This document shows, one piece after another, positions 11,461-22,039 of a DNA stretch of 64,000 bases; positions within the stretch are counted from its first letter, which is position 1; every line of letters begins with the position of its first letter. Origin of the DNA: Iris pallida. Taxonomy: Eukaryota > Streptophyta > Magnoliopsida > Asparagales > Iridaceae. The translations under genes and the position numbers were made by a program. The notes beneath the pieces were generated by a model. That model did no database searches and was not told where the DNA came from. It worked only from the letters and a program-made list of their open reading frames with translations. The stretch spans positions 1,252,621 to 1,316,620 of the forward strand of contig JANAVB010044018.1 of NCBI GenBank assembly GCA_029216955.1, in the 5' to 3' direction.

Positions 11461-13843
11461 CTCAGAAACAGCATCAACATCCTCAATAAACAGCCTGCGG
11501 CGTCGTACCGCAGCTCGCTTCGTGGAGTAGGCCCTGCCATTATCAGTGAACGTATGCCTGCTTCGCTTACGCGAAGGACTAGACACAGCAGGTGGCTGCC
11601 TCGCCACCTCATCCGGCACAATAGGAGGTTGATCTTCTACCTCCTCGTCCGAGGGATGGGACGAATCATCGGCATCCTGCTCATCATCCTCTTCGCCCGT
11701 CGTAGTAGACTCCGAGTCCGGCATAGGAACCATATTCGCCTTCTTCTTTCTCTTCTTCGATCCTTCGGGCTTCTCTGCCAAGCCAGTCCCGACAATAAAG
11801 CTGGTGCTCATGTCAAAATTCATGGGAGGCTTGCTCGACGCAACATGATAGAGGGCCGCTATGTACAAAATCTTTCCTTGCGTATTAGCATCGGGGACCG
11901 AGAAGCTAGTTCGGGTATGAACCGCATTGTAATAATGCCAAGCCCTGATACCATCAAGGACACTGCCCTCAAAGCCTAGGCAAGCACTGGGATAATCAAG
12001 GAATAGCTGGCTATACCCGAACTGGCGGGAGAACTTGCTGGGCAAGTAGGGCTCCAGGTATACGTTATTACGGTAACGATATACTAGGTGCGCCGGACGA
12101 ATATTGTACAGCCAAAGGAGCATTTTTTTATATAAAAGGAGGGAAGGTTCAATGCCATCAACATGTACACCCCTCACTTCTCTAGCGGTAAATTGAGGAA
12201 CAGACACAAAGAAGTCGTGTCCGTCTACTCTCGCCAACGCCCTCCGACAGGCTGGCATGGTGTCGAATTCCCAAGGCTGACGATGGTATCGGAAAGGGAA
12301 AGCATCATCATCGGTAATGCCATTTTTTGCTCCGGGCCTCATCAACAACCGATAATGCATCAATAGCCACCCCATTAGATAATGGTATGGTAGCTCTATT
12401 CGTTTAAATTCTAGTATCGTCTCGCGAGCAATGACTTTGGACGAAAAGGCGCAGAGGCCGTGATGTATGCTATACACCATGGCCGGAAGAAGGGCCAGCC
12501 TGACTCTGAAGACCAGCTTCAAGGACGAAAGGATGAAGTGGCGGCTGATCCTTTCAATAGAACCTGCCCCTCCCGAGACTACGCAGTTCCGTAGCCACAC
12601 CATCAAGAATCCGGCCAAGAGCACTTTCTCGGACATTTGTCGGGTACCGTGGTAGAAATAGCTAAAGGAGTCAGTGCGACTCCCAAACTTGTCACCGGTG
12701 GACCTCGACCTCTTGGCATTCGACATCAGGTTGTTTATCTCCTCCTGGGTCTGAGGACCTCGAGAAGAAACCCGGCCAGAGGGACTGAATTTGAAAAGAT
12801 AAGAGACCCAGGACGTAGTATGGGGAGCGTTCCCTTTTGAGCTATTGTTCTTCTTGATATCCGTTTGGTGACAGATACTGTAGTGGCATAACATTTCCCG
12901 GTACACGGCAACAAAACTCGAGAATCATCGATCCAGATCCTCGAATTCCTCGTTTGTCGGGGTGTATACTTTAAAGGTCTCGCCCCCCATGGCAGCTTAG
13001 AAACAGCATACATTTCATGGAGAGCAAGTCCCAACTCCCCTCCGGGCGCGAAGAAAGTTCCCGTCTGCCGGTTATACATTTCCAAAAGAGCCATGAACAA
13101 CGGCTTGTTAATGGGTAATCCATAACAGGTGCCCCGGATGGCATAATAGAGGTCAATCTCCCGAAGGAATGCCTCATATTTCCTCAGGATCCATGAAGTC
13201 AAGTTGGCCCACGTAGGGATAGGGTTTATCCAGTTCAACAGCGACAACCTGCCAACAGGATAAGACCCCTTACGAGCAAGCTGATTCAGGAAGGTATCGG
13301 CTAGAGTAAAGGTGAAGTTGGGACCATATACGTTTATGAAGGTACCCAGAATTAGCCCCATCATGCTTCGACTGACCGAGTCCCTGCTCGCACATGCTGA
13401 CCTAATATTCTTATTATAATGGATGTTTTCCACGAACATCCCTGATTGAGTTGGAGTTAGGGAGCCCACCATCTGCCTGCTCAACAGTACCATATTGAAC
13501 CACGAGAGGGGACAATGACATTCTATTTCGGGAATATGGATCTCCATCCCATCCAAAGTAAAGTCCCAGCTCTTAGAAATGTCCAGCACTCGGGGGTTCT
13601 TTATTGATAGAGCATCCCCGAAGAGAAAGGCTGGTTTTAGATACTCTCCTTCCAGCCTTTCCGACTTCATCATAGTACAAAGAAAGTGGAAAGGCTGGTT
13701 ATTGATGGCATTCACCCTCTCCAAAGGCTCATCGACGGAAAGCTGATCTGACACACGTCGAACCAAGTTGTCGAGCTGCATATCCATGGCATATTGGGCT
13801 GAACCCACCAAAAGCTCTCCTGCTGGATTGATTGGCAGATTTA

Positions 13844-14415
13844 CTGAAGAAAGAACAAAAGAAACAGGATTAACAAATGGTTAATACGAAACTACTTGAA
13901 TTTTCTTTAAAAAGCTCCTATGAGCCTATGCGGCTCGGTTCGACGTAGCCCTATGCGGCCCAATACAGTTGGGTTTCATGCGGTACTGCTTCGATAGAGC
14001 CTATGCGGCCCGATTCAAAGTAGCCTTATGCAGCCCAATTCAGTTTGATTTCATGCGGCACTGCTACGATAGAGACTATGCGGTTCGGTTGAGCTTATAT
14101 GGTTTTTATTCAGCAGATAAGCTTATGCGGTCCAGATCATCAAGAGCTCATGTGGTCCCGTTCAATGGGACTTCATGCGGTTCAAATCCAGAAGTGCTCC
14201 TGCGGCTCAAGTCCTTTTCATGCGGCTCAAACACAGGGCATGTCCCATGCGGATCGGATATGAGAAGGTCATGCGGCCCATGTAACATATGCGGCTTCAT
14301 CATGTTGAACTTGGGCAGTTCAAAAATGACGAAGGATGAAGGCTTGTGCATAAATTATGCAACAGAGCCATGGTTTTTAGGGTTCGAAGCATTCAATATT
14401 CCATCCAATCCTTAC
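13844..14415 (-). other. Intron 1 of the antisense gene (572 bp), filled with CATGCGGC repeats
   Basis: The minus strand starts GTAAGGATTGG and ends GTTCTTTCTTCAG. Splicing joins AAG-G to TA-AAT, giving an in-frame Val codon. The intron holds a run of ATGCGGC-containing units (about 13925-14300) like those of the LTR. B's matching intron is outside the window. Confidence 0.65.
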
Positions 14416-14626
14416 CCTTAAAAGCAGGGTGGACGTCGGGGTGCACGTTAGGTATTGTAGCCGACGAAGAAGCCGCTTTCTTGTCCTTTGTAGAAGCAGC
14501 TTTGGAAGACTTGGGGGCCATGGTGGTCCGATGGTCGGAGAAGAAAGACAGAGACAGAAAAATCAGGGCAGCAAAAGTTGAAGACGAGAGAGAGAGTAAA
14601 GAAATCTCTCCGACTAAACACGTTCA

Positions 14627-14634
14627 TATTTATA
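14627..14634 (-). promoter_or_regulatory. TATA box of the antisense gene
   Basis: The minus strand reads CCTATAAATATGA 106 bp before the exon 1 ATG. A CT-rich leader of the kind common in plant 5' UTRs follows. This promoter is outside the LTR and points away from it, so the antisense gene could be transcribed independently of the retrotransposon. Confidence 0.6.
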
Positions 14635-14819
14635 GGCAAAAAGGAGGGCACTTCGATCCATGTGCGGTATGAAAACCGACTCTTCGGTTATCAAGACGAA
14701 CTGACTAAGTAAAGGCCAAACTCTTGGGATCCTGCCCCAAAAAGCGGCCTTGAATCTGACAGCAAATCAAAGGCAATCAATACAAAAGATTTGTACACAT
14801 GCCATAAAGACGTGGCAAG

Positions 14820-14940
14820 GAGCCCCTGCGGCTCAGATGGCCATGCGGCTGGAACGACCATGTGGCTCAGATGGCCATGCAGTTAAAGGGGCTATGCGGC
14901 TGAGACACCCATGCGGCCAGAACATCCTATGCGGCTAGAG
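14820..14940. repeat. CATGCGGCT-type repeat cluster upstream of the 3' LTR
   Basis: At least seven ATGCGGC- or ATGTGGC-like units lie within about 120 bp between the antisense promoter and the polypurine tract. They are the same motif as in intron 1 and in the LTR. No gene is seen between 14640 and 15001. Confidence 0.65.
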
Positions 14941-15001
14941 GAGTTTATACATAGCCATGCTTCTTATTCAAAGTATTTCAATTTTGCAAATTGAAAAACT
15001 T

Positions 15002-15013
15002 TGAAGGGGGTCT
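15002..15013 (+). other. Polypurine tract of element A
   Basis: TGAAGGGGGTCT directly precedes the TG start of the 3' LTR. Plus-strand DNA synthesis would be primed here. Confidence 0.7.
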
Positions 15014-15339
15014 TGTAGAAGCATGGAAAAGAATAAAGAAAGGTTCATGCGGCCAAGGATCCCCATGCGGCTCAGAGAGCCCATGCGTCTCAGGGATCCA
15101 TGCGGTTCAAGAGTCTATACGGCTCGAATAATTCCATACAGCCCAGAGAGGAACCACGTGGCCTTCAACAGCTTCTTTCCTTCGTCTTTTGCTGTATTTA
15201 ATGCCCTGACGGCTGACAGCTCTGACAAATGACAGCTCTGGCAAAAAGGCGCAATAATGACTGACATAAAGGCGTGTCCCTAGGGAAGAGGAGAAAATCT
15301 TCTCACAGCTGGCAGAAACCATCTAATCCCGAGGCATAC

Positions 15340-15545
15340 GGCTGCGGCCGCCCATCTTCATGCGGCTGCATCCTTTATGCGGCCGCCCATCAGCATGCGG
15401 CTGCATCCCTTATACGGCCGCCCATCAGCATGCGACTGCCCACTCTCATGCGGCTGTTCATTCCCATGCGGCTGTTCATCCCCATACGGCTGCCCATCTT
15501 CATGCGGCCGTTCATCCTCATGCAGCCCACTTATATGCGGCTCTG
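15340..15545. repeat. CATGCGGCTG repeat cluster inside the LTR of element A
   Basis: About a dozen imperfect units built on CATGCGGCTG, spaced 14-20 bp. A smaller group lies at 15050-15130. The matching cluster in B's LTR is at 40861-41075. It sits in U3, upstream of the TATA box. Confidence 0.8.
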
Positions 15546-15891
15546 CCAAGATGACCCAGTGGAGACACGTAGCATTTTTTATGATGATTGAGACACGTGT
15601 CGGTCTTATCTTTCGGGAGTTATAGGTGTTAACAAATCATAATCAGATTTGTTGCAATAAGTGCCCAAATCAAATCAAATCAAATCGAGCAAATTAGACA
15701 TGTGGCAGACCATTACAAGTCGCAAATATGCATGGCAATCAGCATTTATTGTCCACAGAGATTTAATGCAATCATATTAATTGCTTAAATCTATCATATA
15801 CAAGATGGACGGCCCAGATTAATTAACTCTCAGGCCGTCGACTTTTGAGAATGGGCAATCATTGCAAAACCCTAATGATGCCCCCCACTCT

Positions 15892-15899
15892 TATAAATA
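15892..15899 (+). promoter_or_regulatory. TATA box in the LTR of element A
   Basis: TATAAATA, about 390 bp before the LTR end and conserved in B's LTR (40515-40522). It is the likely core promoter of the retrotransposon. Confidence 0.6.
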
Positions 15900-16286
15900 G
15901 CAAGGTGCCATTCCCTTGCAATACACACGGAGAGAGGACAGAGACGACCCCAGCCCGGATCCAGAGAGAATCAGAGAGAGAATATACAGAGATCGAAAGG
16001 AGAGAGGGGCATACAGAGAGAACAAAGAGAGCATTTCTTCATCAATGCCAAGTACTTTTTTTCCAGACCCAAGGCTGCACCCGATCGTCCAAGGAGTAAG
16101 GCAGAGCTGCCGTCGCTTTCCCGAGCCTCTATCGTCACCCCCCAGAATCTAAAATAAACAATTGTACTTAGATTGTTTTACCTAAGTTTTCGTCCCTAGG
16201 CTTTCTTTGTACAAGCGAGTTTGTATTGTGAGTCTAAGTTCAGTCCTTCAATAATTGTTTTATTCTTTTACAATCAATGGCAAACA

Positions 16287-16291
16287 GGCGG
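16287..16291. other. Right target duplication of element A (GGCGG)
   Basis: The five bases after A's 3' LTR. The same position in A's own copy of the gene reads GGCAG, so B's unbroken site was probably GGCGG. The left copy is outside the window. Confidence 0.5.
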
Positions 16292-18304
16292 ATGGTGGGC
16301 TCCCTAACTCCAACCCAATCGGGGATGTTCGTGGGCAACATCCATTATAATAAGAATATTAGGTCAGCATGTGCGAGCAGGGACTCGGTCAGTCGGAGAG
16401 TGATGGAGCTAATTCCGGGTACCTTCATAAACGTATATAGTCCTAACTTCACGTTTACTCTAGCCGATACCTTCCTGAATCAGTTTGCTCGCAAGGGGTC
16501 TTATCCTGTTGGCAGGTTGTCGCTGTTGTACTGGATAAACCCTATCCCTATATGGGCCAACCTGACTTCATAGATCCTGCAGAAATACGAGACATTCCTT
16601 CGGGAGATTGACCTCTATTATGCCATCCGGGGCACCTGTTATGGGTTACCCATTAACAACCCATTGTTCATGGCCCTTTTGCAAATGTATAACCGGCGGA
16701 CGGGAACTTTCTTCGCACCCGGAGGGGAGTTGGGACTTGCTCTCCATGAAATGTATGCTGTTTCTAAGCTGCCATGGGGGGACGAGGCCTTTGAAGTATA
16801 CACCCCAACAAACAAGGAATTCGAGGATCTGGATCGACGATTCCCGGGTTTCGTTGCCGTGTACCGAGAACTGTTATGCCACCACAGTATCTGTCACCAA
16901 ACGGCTATCAAGAAGAACAATAGCTCAGAAGGGAACGCTCCCCATAATACGTCCTGGGTCTCGTATCTTTTCAAATTCAGTCCCTCTGGCCGGGTTTCTT
17001 CTCGAGGTCCTCAGACCCAGGAGGAGATAAACAACATGATGTCGAATGCCAAGAGGTCGAGGTCCACCGGTGACAAGTTTGGGAGTCGCACTGACTCCTT
17101 CAGCTATTTCTTCCACGGTACCCGGCAAATGTCTGAGAAAGCGCTCTTGGCCGGATTCTTGTTGGTGTGGCTACGGAACTATGTAGTCTCGGGAGGGACA
17201 GGTTCTATTGAAAGGATCAGCCACCACTTTATTCTTTCGGCCGTAAAGCTGGTCTTAAGAGTCAGGCTGGCCCTTCTTCCGGCTATGGTGTGTAGCATAC
17301 ACCACGGCCTTCGCGCCTTTTCGTCCAAAGTCATTGCTCGTAAGACGACACTGGACTTTGAACGAATAGAGCTACCCTACAATTATCTAATGGGGTGGCT
17401 ATTGATGCATTATCGGTTGTTGATGAGGCCCGGAGCAGAAGATGGCGTTACCGATGATGATGCTTTCCTTTTCTGATACCATCGTCAGCCTTGGGAATTC
17501 GACACCATGCCAGCCAGTCGGAGGGCGTTGGCGAGAGTAGACGGACACGACTTCTTTGTGTCTGTTCCTCAATTTACTGCTAGAGAAGTGAGGGGTGTAC
17601 ATGTTGATGGCATTGAACCTCCCCTCCTTTTATCTGAAAAAATGCTCTTTTGGCTGCGCAATATTCGTCCGGCGCACCTAGTATATCGTTACCGCAATAA
17701 CGTATACCTGGAGCCCTACTTGCCCAACAGGTTCTTCCGCCAGTTCGGGTATAGCCAGCTGTTCCTTAATTGTCCCAGTGCTTGCCTAGGCTTTGAGGGC
17801 AGTGTCCTTGATGGTATCAGGGCTTGGCATTATTACAATGCGGTTCATACCCGAGCTAGCTTCTCGGTCCCCGATGCTAATATGCAAGGGGAGATTTTGT
17901 ACATGGCGGTCCTCTATCATGTTGCGACGAGCAAGCCTCTCGTGAATTTTGCCATGAGCACCAGCTTTATTGTCGGGACTGGCTTGGCAGAAAAGCCTGA
18001 GGGATCGAAGAAGAGAAAGAAGAAGGCGAATATGGTTCCTGTGCCGGACTCGGAGTCTACTACGGTAGACGAAGAGGATGATGAGCAGGATGCCGATGAT
18101 TCGTCCCATCCCTCGGACGAGGAGGTGGGAGATCAGCCTCCTATTGTACCGGATGAGGTGGCAAGGCAGCCGCCTGCTGTGCCTGGTCCTTCGCGTAAGC
18201 GAAGCAGGCATACGTTCACTGATAATGGCAGGGCCTACTCCACGAAGCGAGCTACGATACGACGTCTCAGGCTGTTTATTGAGGATGTTGATGCTGTTTC
18301 TGAG

Positions 18305-18380
18305 GTGATTTGAATTTCAACTACCTTCTCCTCCTTTTTTTCCTAAACTATGGCCTAATCATTTTCTTTGCTCTTTGTAG
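18305..18380 (+). other. Intron 2 of the antisense gene in element B (76 bp)
   Basis: Starts GTGATTTG after a GAG codon and ends CTCTTTGTAG. A branch-like CCTAAT lies about 25 bp from the 3' end. Length and borders equal those of A's intron 2 (11385-11460). Confidence 0.75.
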
Positions 18381-19063
18381 GCGTCAGAGGAGTCGGCTTC
18401 TCGGGACCTGACTGCCGAGGTCGATCCGGCTCTGACCACTTTGGTCAATGATATGTGCACCGCTATTATTTCTGCTGGGGTTCTTCCGGAGGTGGCCGAG
18501 GAGTCCCACCTTGCTAAGACCTCAACCCATGGGGACGGAGGTTCTACTACACCTATCCCTGAGACAGCTAAATTTCAACGGGGTGATGCTGAATTGGCTG
18601 GTTCCCTTTCAGAGGTGTCTGGGGCAGAGAAACCAGTTGAATTCAACTTGGAGGTTGCGGGTGAGGAGACTATGCCAGCTGCGAGCGAGCTGCGGCCTCC
18701 ATGCTCCTTCCCTGGTAAGATAAGCCGAATCTTAACTTATGAGGAGGCCTATCTACTCTATCATCATATCCTTCGGGTTACGTCGATTGATAGTTGCTTT
18801 GGACGTACAGGTCCCGCCCCTTTATTGCCGACGACGGACATTGTCGGGGCGGACTCTACCGGAGGGGATCTGGTGGTAGCACGTGTGCCTCCTTCTCTTC
18901 AAACCTATATTGAGGGGCCTCCAGCTGGGTCGAGTTTGGGAACCCAAGTGGCGGCACAGCCGAGGCAAGAAACAATGCTTCCGGCGTCCTCCTCTGCGAA
19001 TATGGTTTCGGGGGTTAACCTTTCCGCCTTGCCGAGTATCCAAGATCTTCGGGCGGCGGAAGA

Positions 19064-19068
19064 GGCGC
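19064..19068. other. Left target duplication of element T (GGCGC)
   Basis: Reads GGCGC against GGAGC on the right (29200-29204). The uninterrupted site in A reads AAGAGGAGCTAGCCG, so GGAGC is the original and the left copy has one change. Confidence 0.8.
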
Positions 19069-22039
19069 TGTAAAACCTCTTATAATTTAAAGGAATATTT
19101 AAATTATTTTTGGATTTTATTTAATTCTAATTTATTTTTTATCTTATTTATATTATATAAAAGGACTATAGCCATGGTTGAGTTTGAATATGCAAGGCGA
19201 CTAGAAAGTATGGCATACCTAGCGTGGTCGGGTGCTTTAACTAGTATGCTAGCCATGTCAGGAATGCCATGGTCATGTTGTAATTTCTTGCATGTTAACC
19301 ATTCAAATTATGGCACAAGTTATATTTTTATTTAATTAATTAGTTAAGAAAGCCTTTATGACTTTTTAGGAGACTCGGTTGCACCAAACCTTTCCAAACC
19401 TCTTCCAAGCCAAATCCAACCATATGTAGGCATGTTGGGCATTAATAAATATTAATAATTACATTTATTTGTATTTAATTCATATTTTTTTAGTGTAATT
19501 ACATAGATAGAATTAAATAGTTCTATATTAGGAAACCCCTTTTTAAATCCTCAATCCAATCAACTTGCCAACTCACCAAACAATCAAATCATGTCAAGTG
19601 GACCCCCACCATGATAATTTCGGCCAAGCCACCCCCCATGGCCGAATGCATCAAATTAAATAGGATTTAAATCCTAGATTGCTTAAAATTCATTTAAGGA
19701 TACGTTTAAATATACCAACTTATCCCAAATCTCAACCAAATCCTAATCTTTCTCTCCCTCACCTTTGGCCGACCAAAACTCTCCCTCTCCATAATTTTGG
19801 CAGCAACAAACTCTCCATAGCCTCCATACATCATCTCCTCCATTGTACATCTCTCCATCCTTCACAAAAACTCATCTCCTCCACCATACATCCCCGAAAC
19901 CCCTCAAAACAAACCCTAAAAACTCCATCTCCCCCATCTAATCCTCTATAGCCATTATAAACTCTCTCATACTCACCAAAAGAGGATTAGCAAGCGATGA
20001 TAGCAAAAAAGATTGGAGCTTTGGTGAAGAGAAGTCATCATCACCCTTTCTAGCAAGAATCTTTGGTAAGAATCCTAATCTTTTCTTCAAAAAAAAAACC
20101 TTTGCTAAAATTCTATAGAAAATATGTTATTAATTCTGTAGAAATTATATTTGATGTCTTTTGTTAGGTATAATCATCCATAATTATTTCATAAAATATA
20201 GGCATAATATTCATGTGTCGGTAGGATCAAAATTAACCCCATTGTGAAGGAACTATGAGTTATTGGTGCATATTTTCGAAACTAAATTTTATGTGTGTTC
20301 CTATACCTAAATTATGATTTTTAAGTATTTTTCCACGATTTTTAGCAACTCAAATCTGGTCAAAAAAATTGTAGGTCAAAACTAGCTAATTTCGGGTAAC
20401 CGGCTGACCTAGAATGTCTCAAACTTGTAGTATAACTCAACCCTTGTACCTATGATATTATTCTATGAAATAAAGTATTTTATTTCTATTTAAAATATAT
20501 TTTTGGTTATTTTAGCAATTTTGAGTCATTAACTATATTCCGGGCGAGTTTCGGGTAGACTAGCTGACTTAGTAATCAACCAGTCGTAAATGTCTTTGGA
20601 AATATTAATTCTGGAATTTCAGAGATAAATTTGTAGAAAATTAGTTTAAATATTATTTTTTTATGATTTTTATATAACTTTTAAGTATGTATTGAATTAG
20701 GGGCATAACCGACTAATTAAAAGTTAGAAACCCTAAAAACTGTGTTTTGATGTCTCGTGGAACCTGTGTGTGATTGTATGGATCTAAATAGTTCCACGAG
20801 AGATTGAATATAATTTTAACACATTACTTTGACTAATTAAGTCGTATCGTAAGTTTCATGAGTAGTGACTTAATTTAGTTAATTAATTATCTAGGAGTGT
20901 CGGGTTTCGGAGGCGTGGACGTGGGAGCGGTGTTTTATATTTACAGCACAAAATCAGGCAAGATACCTTTCCATTATACTGTTTATATTCAGTTACATTT
21001 TATTACATATCACTGTTCATTTATTTTTAGTTCTTATAGTTCTTGATTTCTGTCTGCTCAGTGATATTAGATATACTTTGTTATTATCCTTTGATTGCAT
21101 GTGGACTTAGAGTTAAGAGACCACCGTCTGTAGTGTATCGCATATACCTTGACACAGTTGTACCACGAGGATGTGAGAGAAGAGTAGCATGTAGAGGTTC
21201 TTGTGTGTGGTCTGATCTTTCATGCGCATGCGATAGGGTTAACTGCTAATAGAGGCATGTTAGGAGACTTAGCAGTTAGTAGAGGTATATGAGACATGGA
21301 TGTGACTCTATTAGGCATTGGGTGGGAAGAACAGTTCCTTAACGTATGGGCCAAGTATGCACTTCCCTATTGCCGGTTATTTCCGTGGGAGATACGGTCC
21401 TGGATCCTGATACTGATTTACTGCTGGCCTCTGACATTCGATGAATGTTATGCTTTGAGGTCCCTGGTATCCTGATGGGCCATACCTGATATTACTGCTA
21501 CTGAGCCAGAGTGCCCATGCGTTGGAGGTTTGTTCTTAACTGCATAAATACTGTAGTATGGTTAGATTACCTTATTGTCGTCTTGTCACTTATTTCGGGT
21601 TGTGACATATTATATTCAGTTTATTATGGCATATTCTTTATGTATCTTGTTACGTCCCTCTGAGGACCTGGTTATCTCTCCAGTTTTGTGTGCTTCTGTG
21701 ATATTGTAGGTGTTCTAGTCAGGCCGTGATCTTCTCCATCCTTTCGAAGATGATTGCACCTGGCTCGTCTTGTTATTTCATCTATTCCTTCTTGTACATT
21801 TTATTTGAGATAGTTGGTAGTGGACTTTGTCTCCGCCCAACGATTGTATACATGACAAATTCAAAGTTGCTTTTATATCATTTATTTATCTAGTGGATGA
21901 GATTTAGTTATTCTGGTTTTACTGCATTTACAGCTTATGTATTCATGCGAGGTTTCCATATATTAGAGTATACTTCGTATGTATGCAGTTGGCATGGATA
22001 CGTACCTAGTCCTAAGTATTTTGGGACTGGGGCGTTACA
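19069..22039 (+). repeat. 5' LTR of element T
   Basis: 2971 bp, starting TGTAAAACCTC and ending GGGGCGTTACA. It matches 26230-29199 along its full length with scattered single-base differences and small indels. Short open frames inside it (for example 19679-19951 and 21043-21249) are not conserved as proteins. Confidence 0.9.
19154..19162 (+). promoter_or_regulatory. Possible TATA box in the 5' LTR of element T
   Basis: TATATAAAA followed by GGACTATAGCC, kept in the 3' LTR. It lies only 85 bp from the LTR start, so it may not be the real promoter. Confidence 0.3.

Larger units (their letters stand above)
9852..14521 (-). pseudogene. Element A antisense gene: three-exon plant-mobile-domain-like protein
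   Basis: Exon 1 is 14521-14416 (ATG in the context ACCATGG; 35 codons plus one base, Lys/Ser-rich). Exon 2 is 13843-11461 and exon 3 is 11384-9852. The reading frame joins cleanly across both introns. Exon 2 resembles the plant mobile domain (aminotransferase-like, PF10536 type), with the TGTFFAPGGELGLAL and VSKLPWG segments near 13060-12985. It ends in a KKRKKK basic stretch, an acidic run and a second Arg/Lys-rich patch. Exon 3 has a long C-terminal coiled coil (about 10330-9860). Damage is slight: one base lost near 12985 and TAG at 11265-11267 (GAG in B). Total about 1340 residues. Extra ORFs, some antisense, are known in Tat elements. Function is unknown, and the mobile-domain call is by eye. 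Confidence 0.7.
1374..16286 (+). mobile_element. Element A: Ty3/gypsy retrotransposon, Tat type, lacking its 5' end
   Basis: Plus-strand order is gag, protease, RT, RNase H, second RNase H, integrase, two repeat arrays, an antisense gene, polypurine tract and 3' LTR (15014-16286). The second, archaeal-type RNase H before integrase and the lack of a chromodomain are known marks of the Tat lineage. A primer site follows the LTR of sister copy B. A is inserted into B: the base after its 3' LTR is B's antisense gene, in the opposite orientation. Gag-pol has at least 13 stop codons plus frameshifts, so the copy is dead. The 5' part is cut off by element C. Confidence 0.85.
15014..16286 (+). repeat. 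3' LTR of element A
   Basis: A 1273 bp LTR starting TGTAGAAGCAT and ending ATGGCAAACA. Its borders are defined by comparison with the 5' LTR of B (40128-41410): similarity stops at TGTAGAAG on one side and at AAACA on the other. In B the AAACA end is followed by a primer binding site. Here it is followed directly by B's antisense gene, which shows that A is inserted in B. Confidence 0.85.

Noticed and set aside
12735..13811. Treating the frame beginning at 13811 as a gene start
   Set aside because: The first codon there is TTG. The frame continues upstream to a splice acceptor at 13844 and joins an ATG-containing exon at 14416-14521.
13478..16286. An inversion or palindrome-forming recombination between A and B
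   Set aside because: The junction falls exactly at an LTR end and the missing part of B is what an insertion would displace. Nested insertion is simpler.
16277..16573. A frame beginning ATGGCAAACAGG, looking like a gene start
   Set aside because: The ATG belongs to the end of A's LTR. In B the true upstream exon was displaced by the insertion of A.
19679..19951. Small frames repeated at 19679-19951 and 26926-27114 as a possible gene
   Set aside because: They are the same stretch of the two LTRs of T, shifted by indels between the copies, and rich in simple Ser/Pro/Leu composition.
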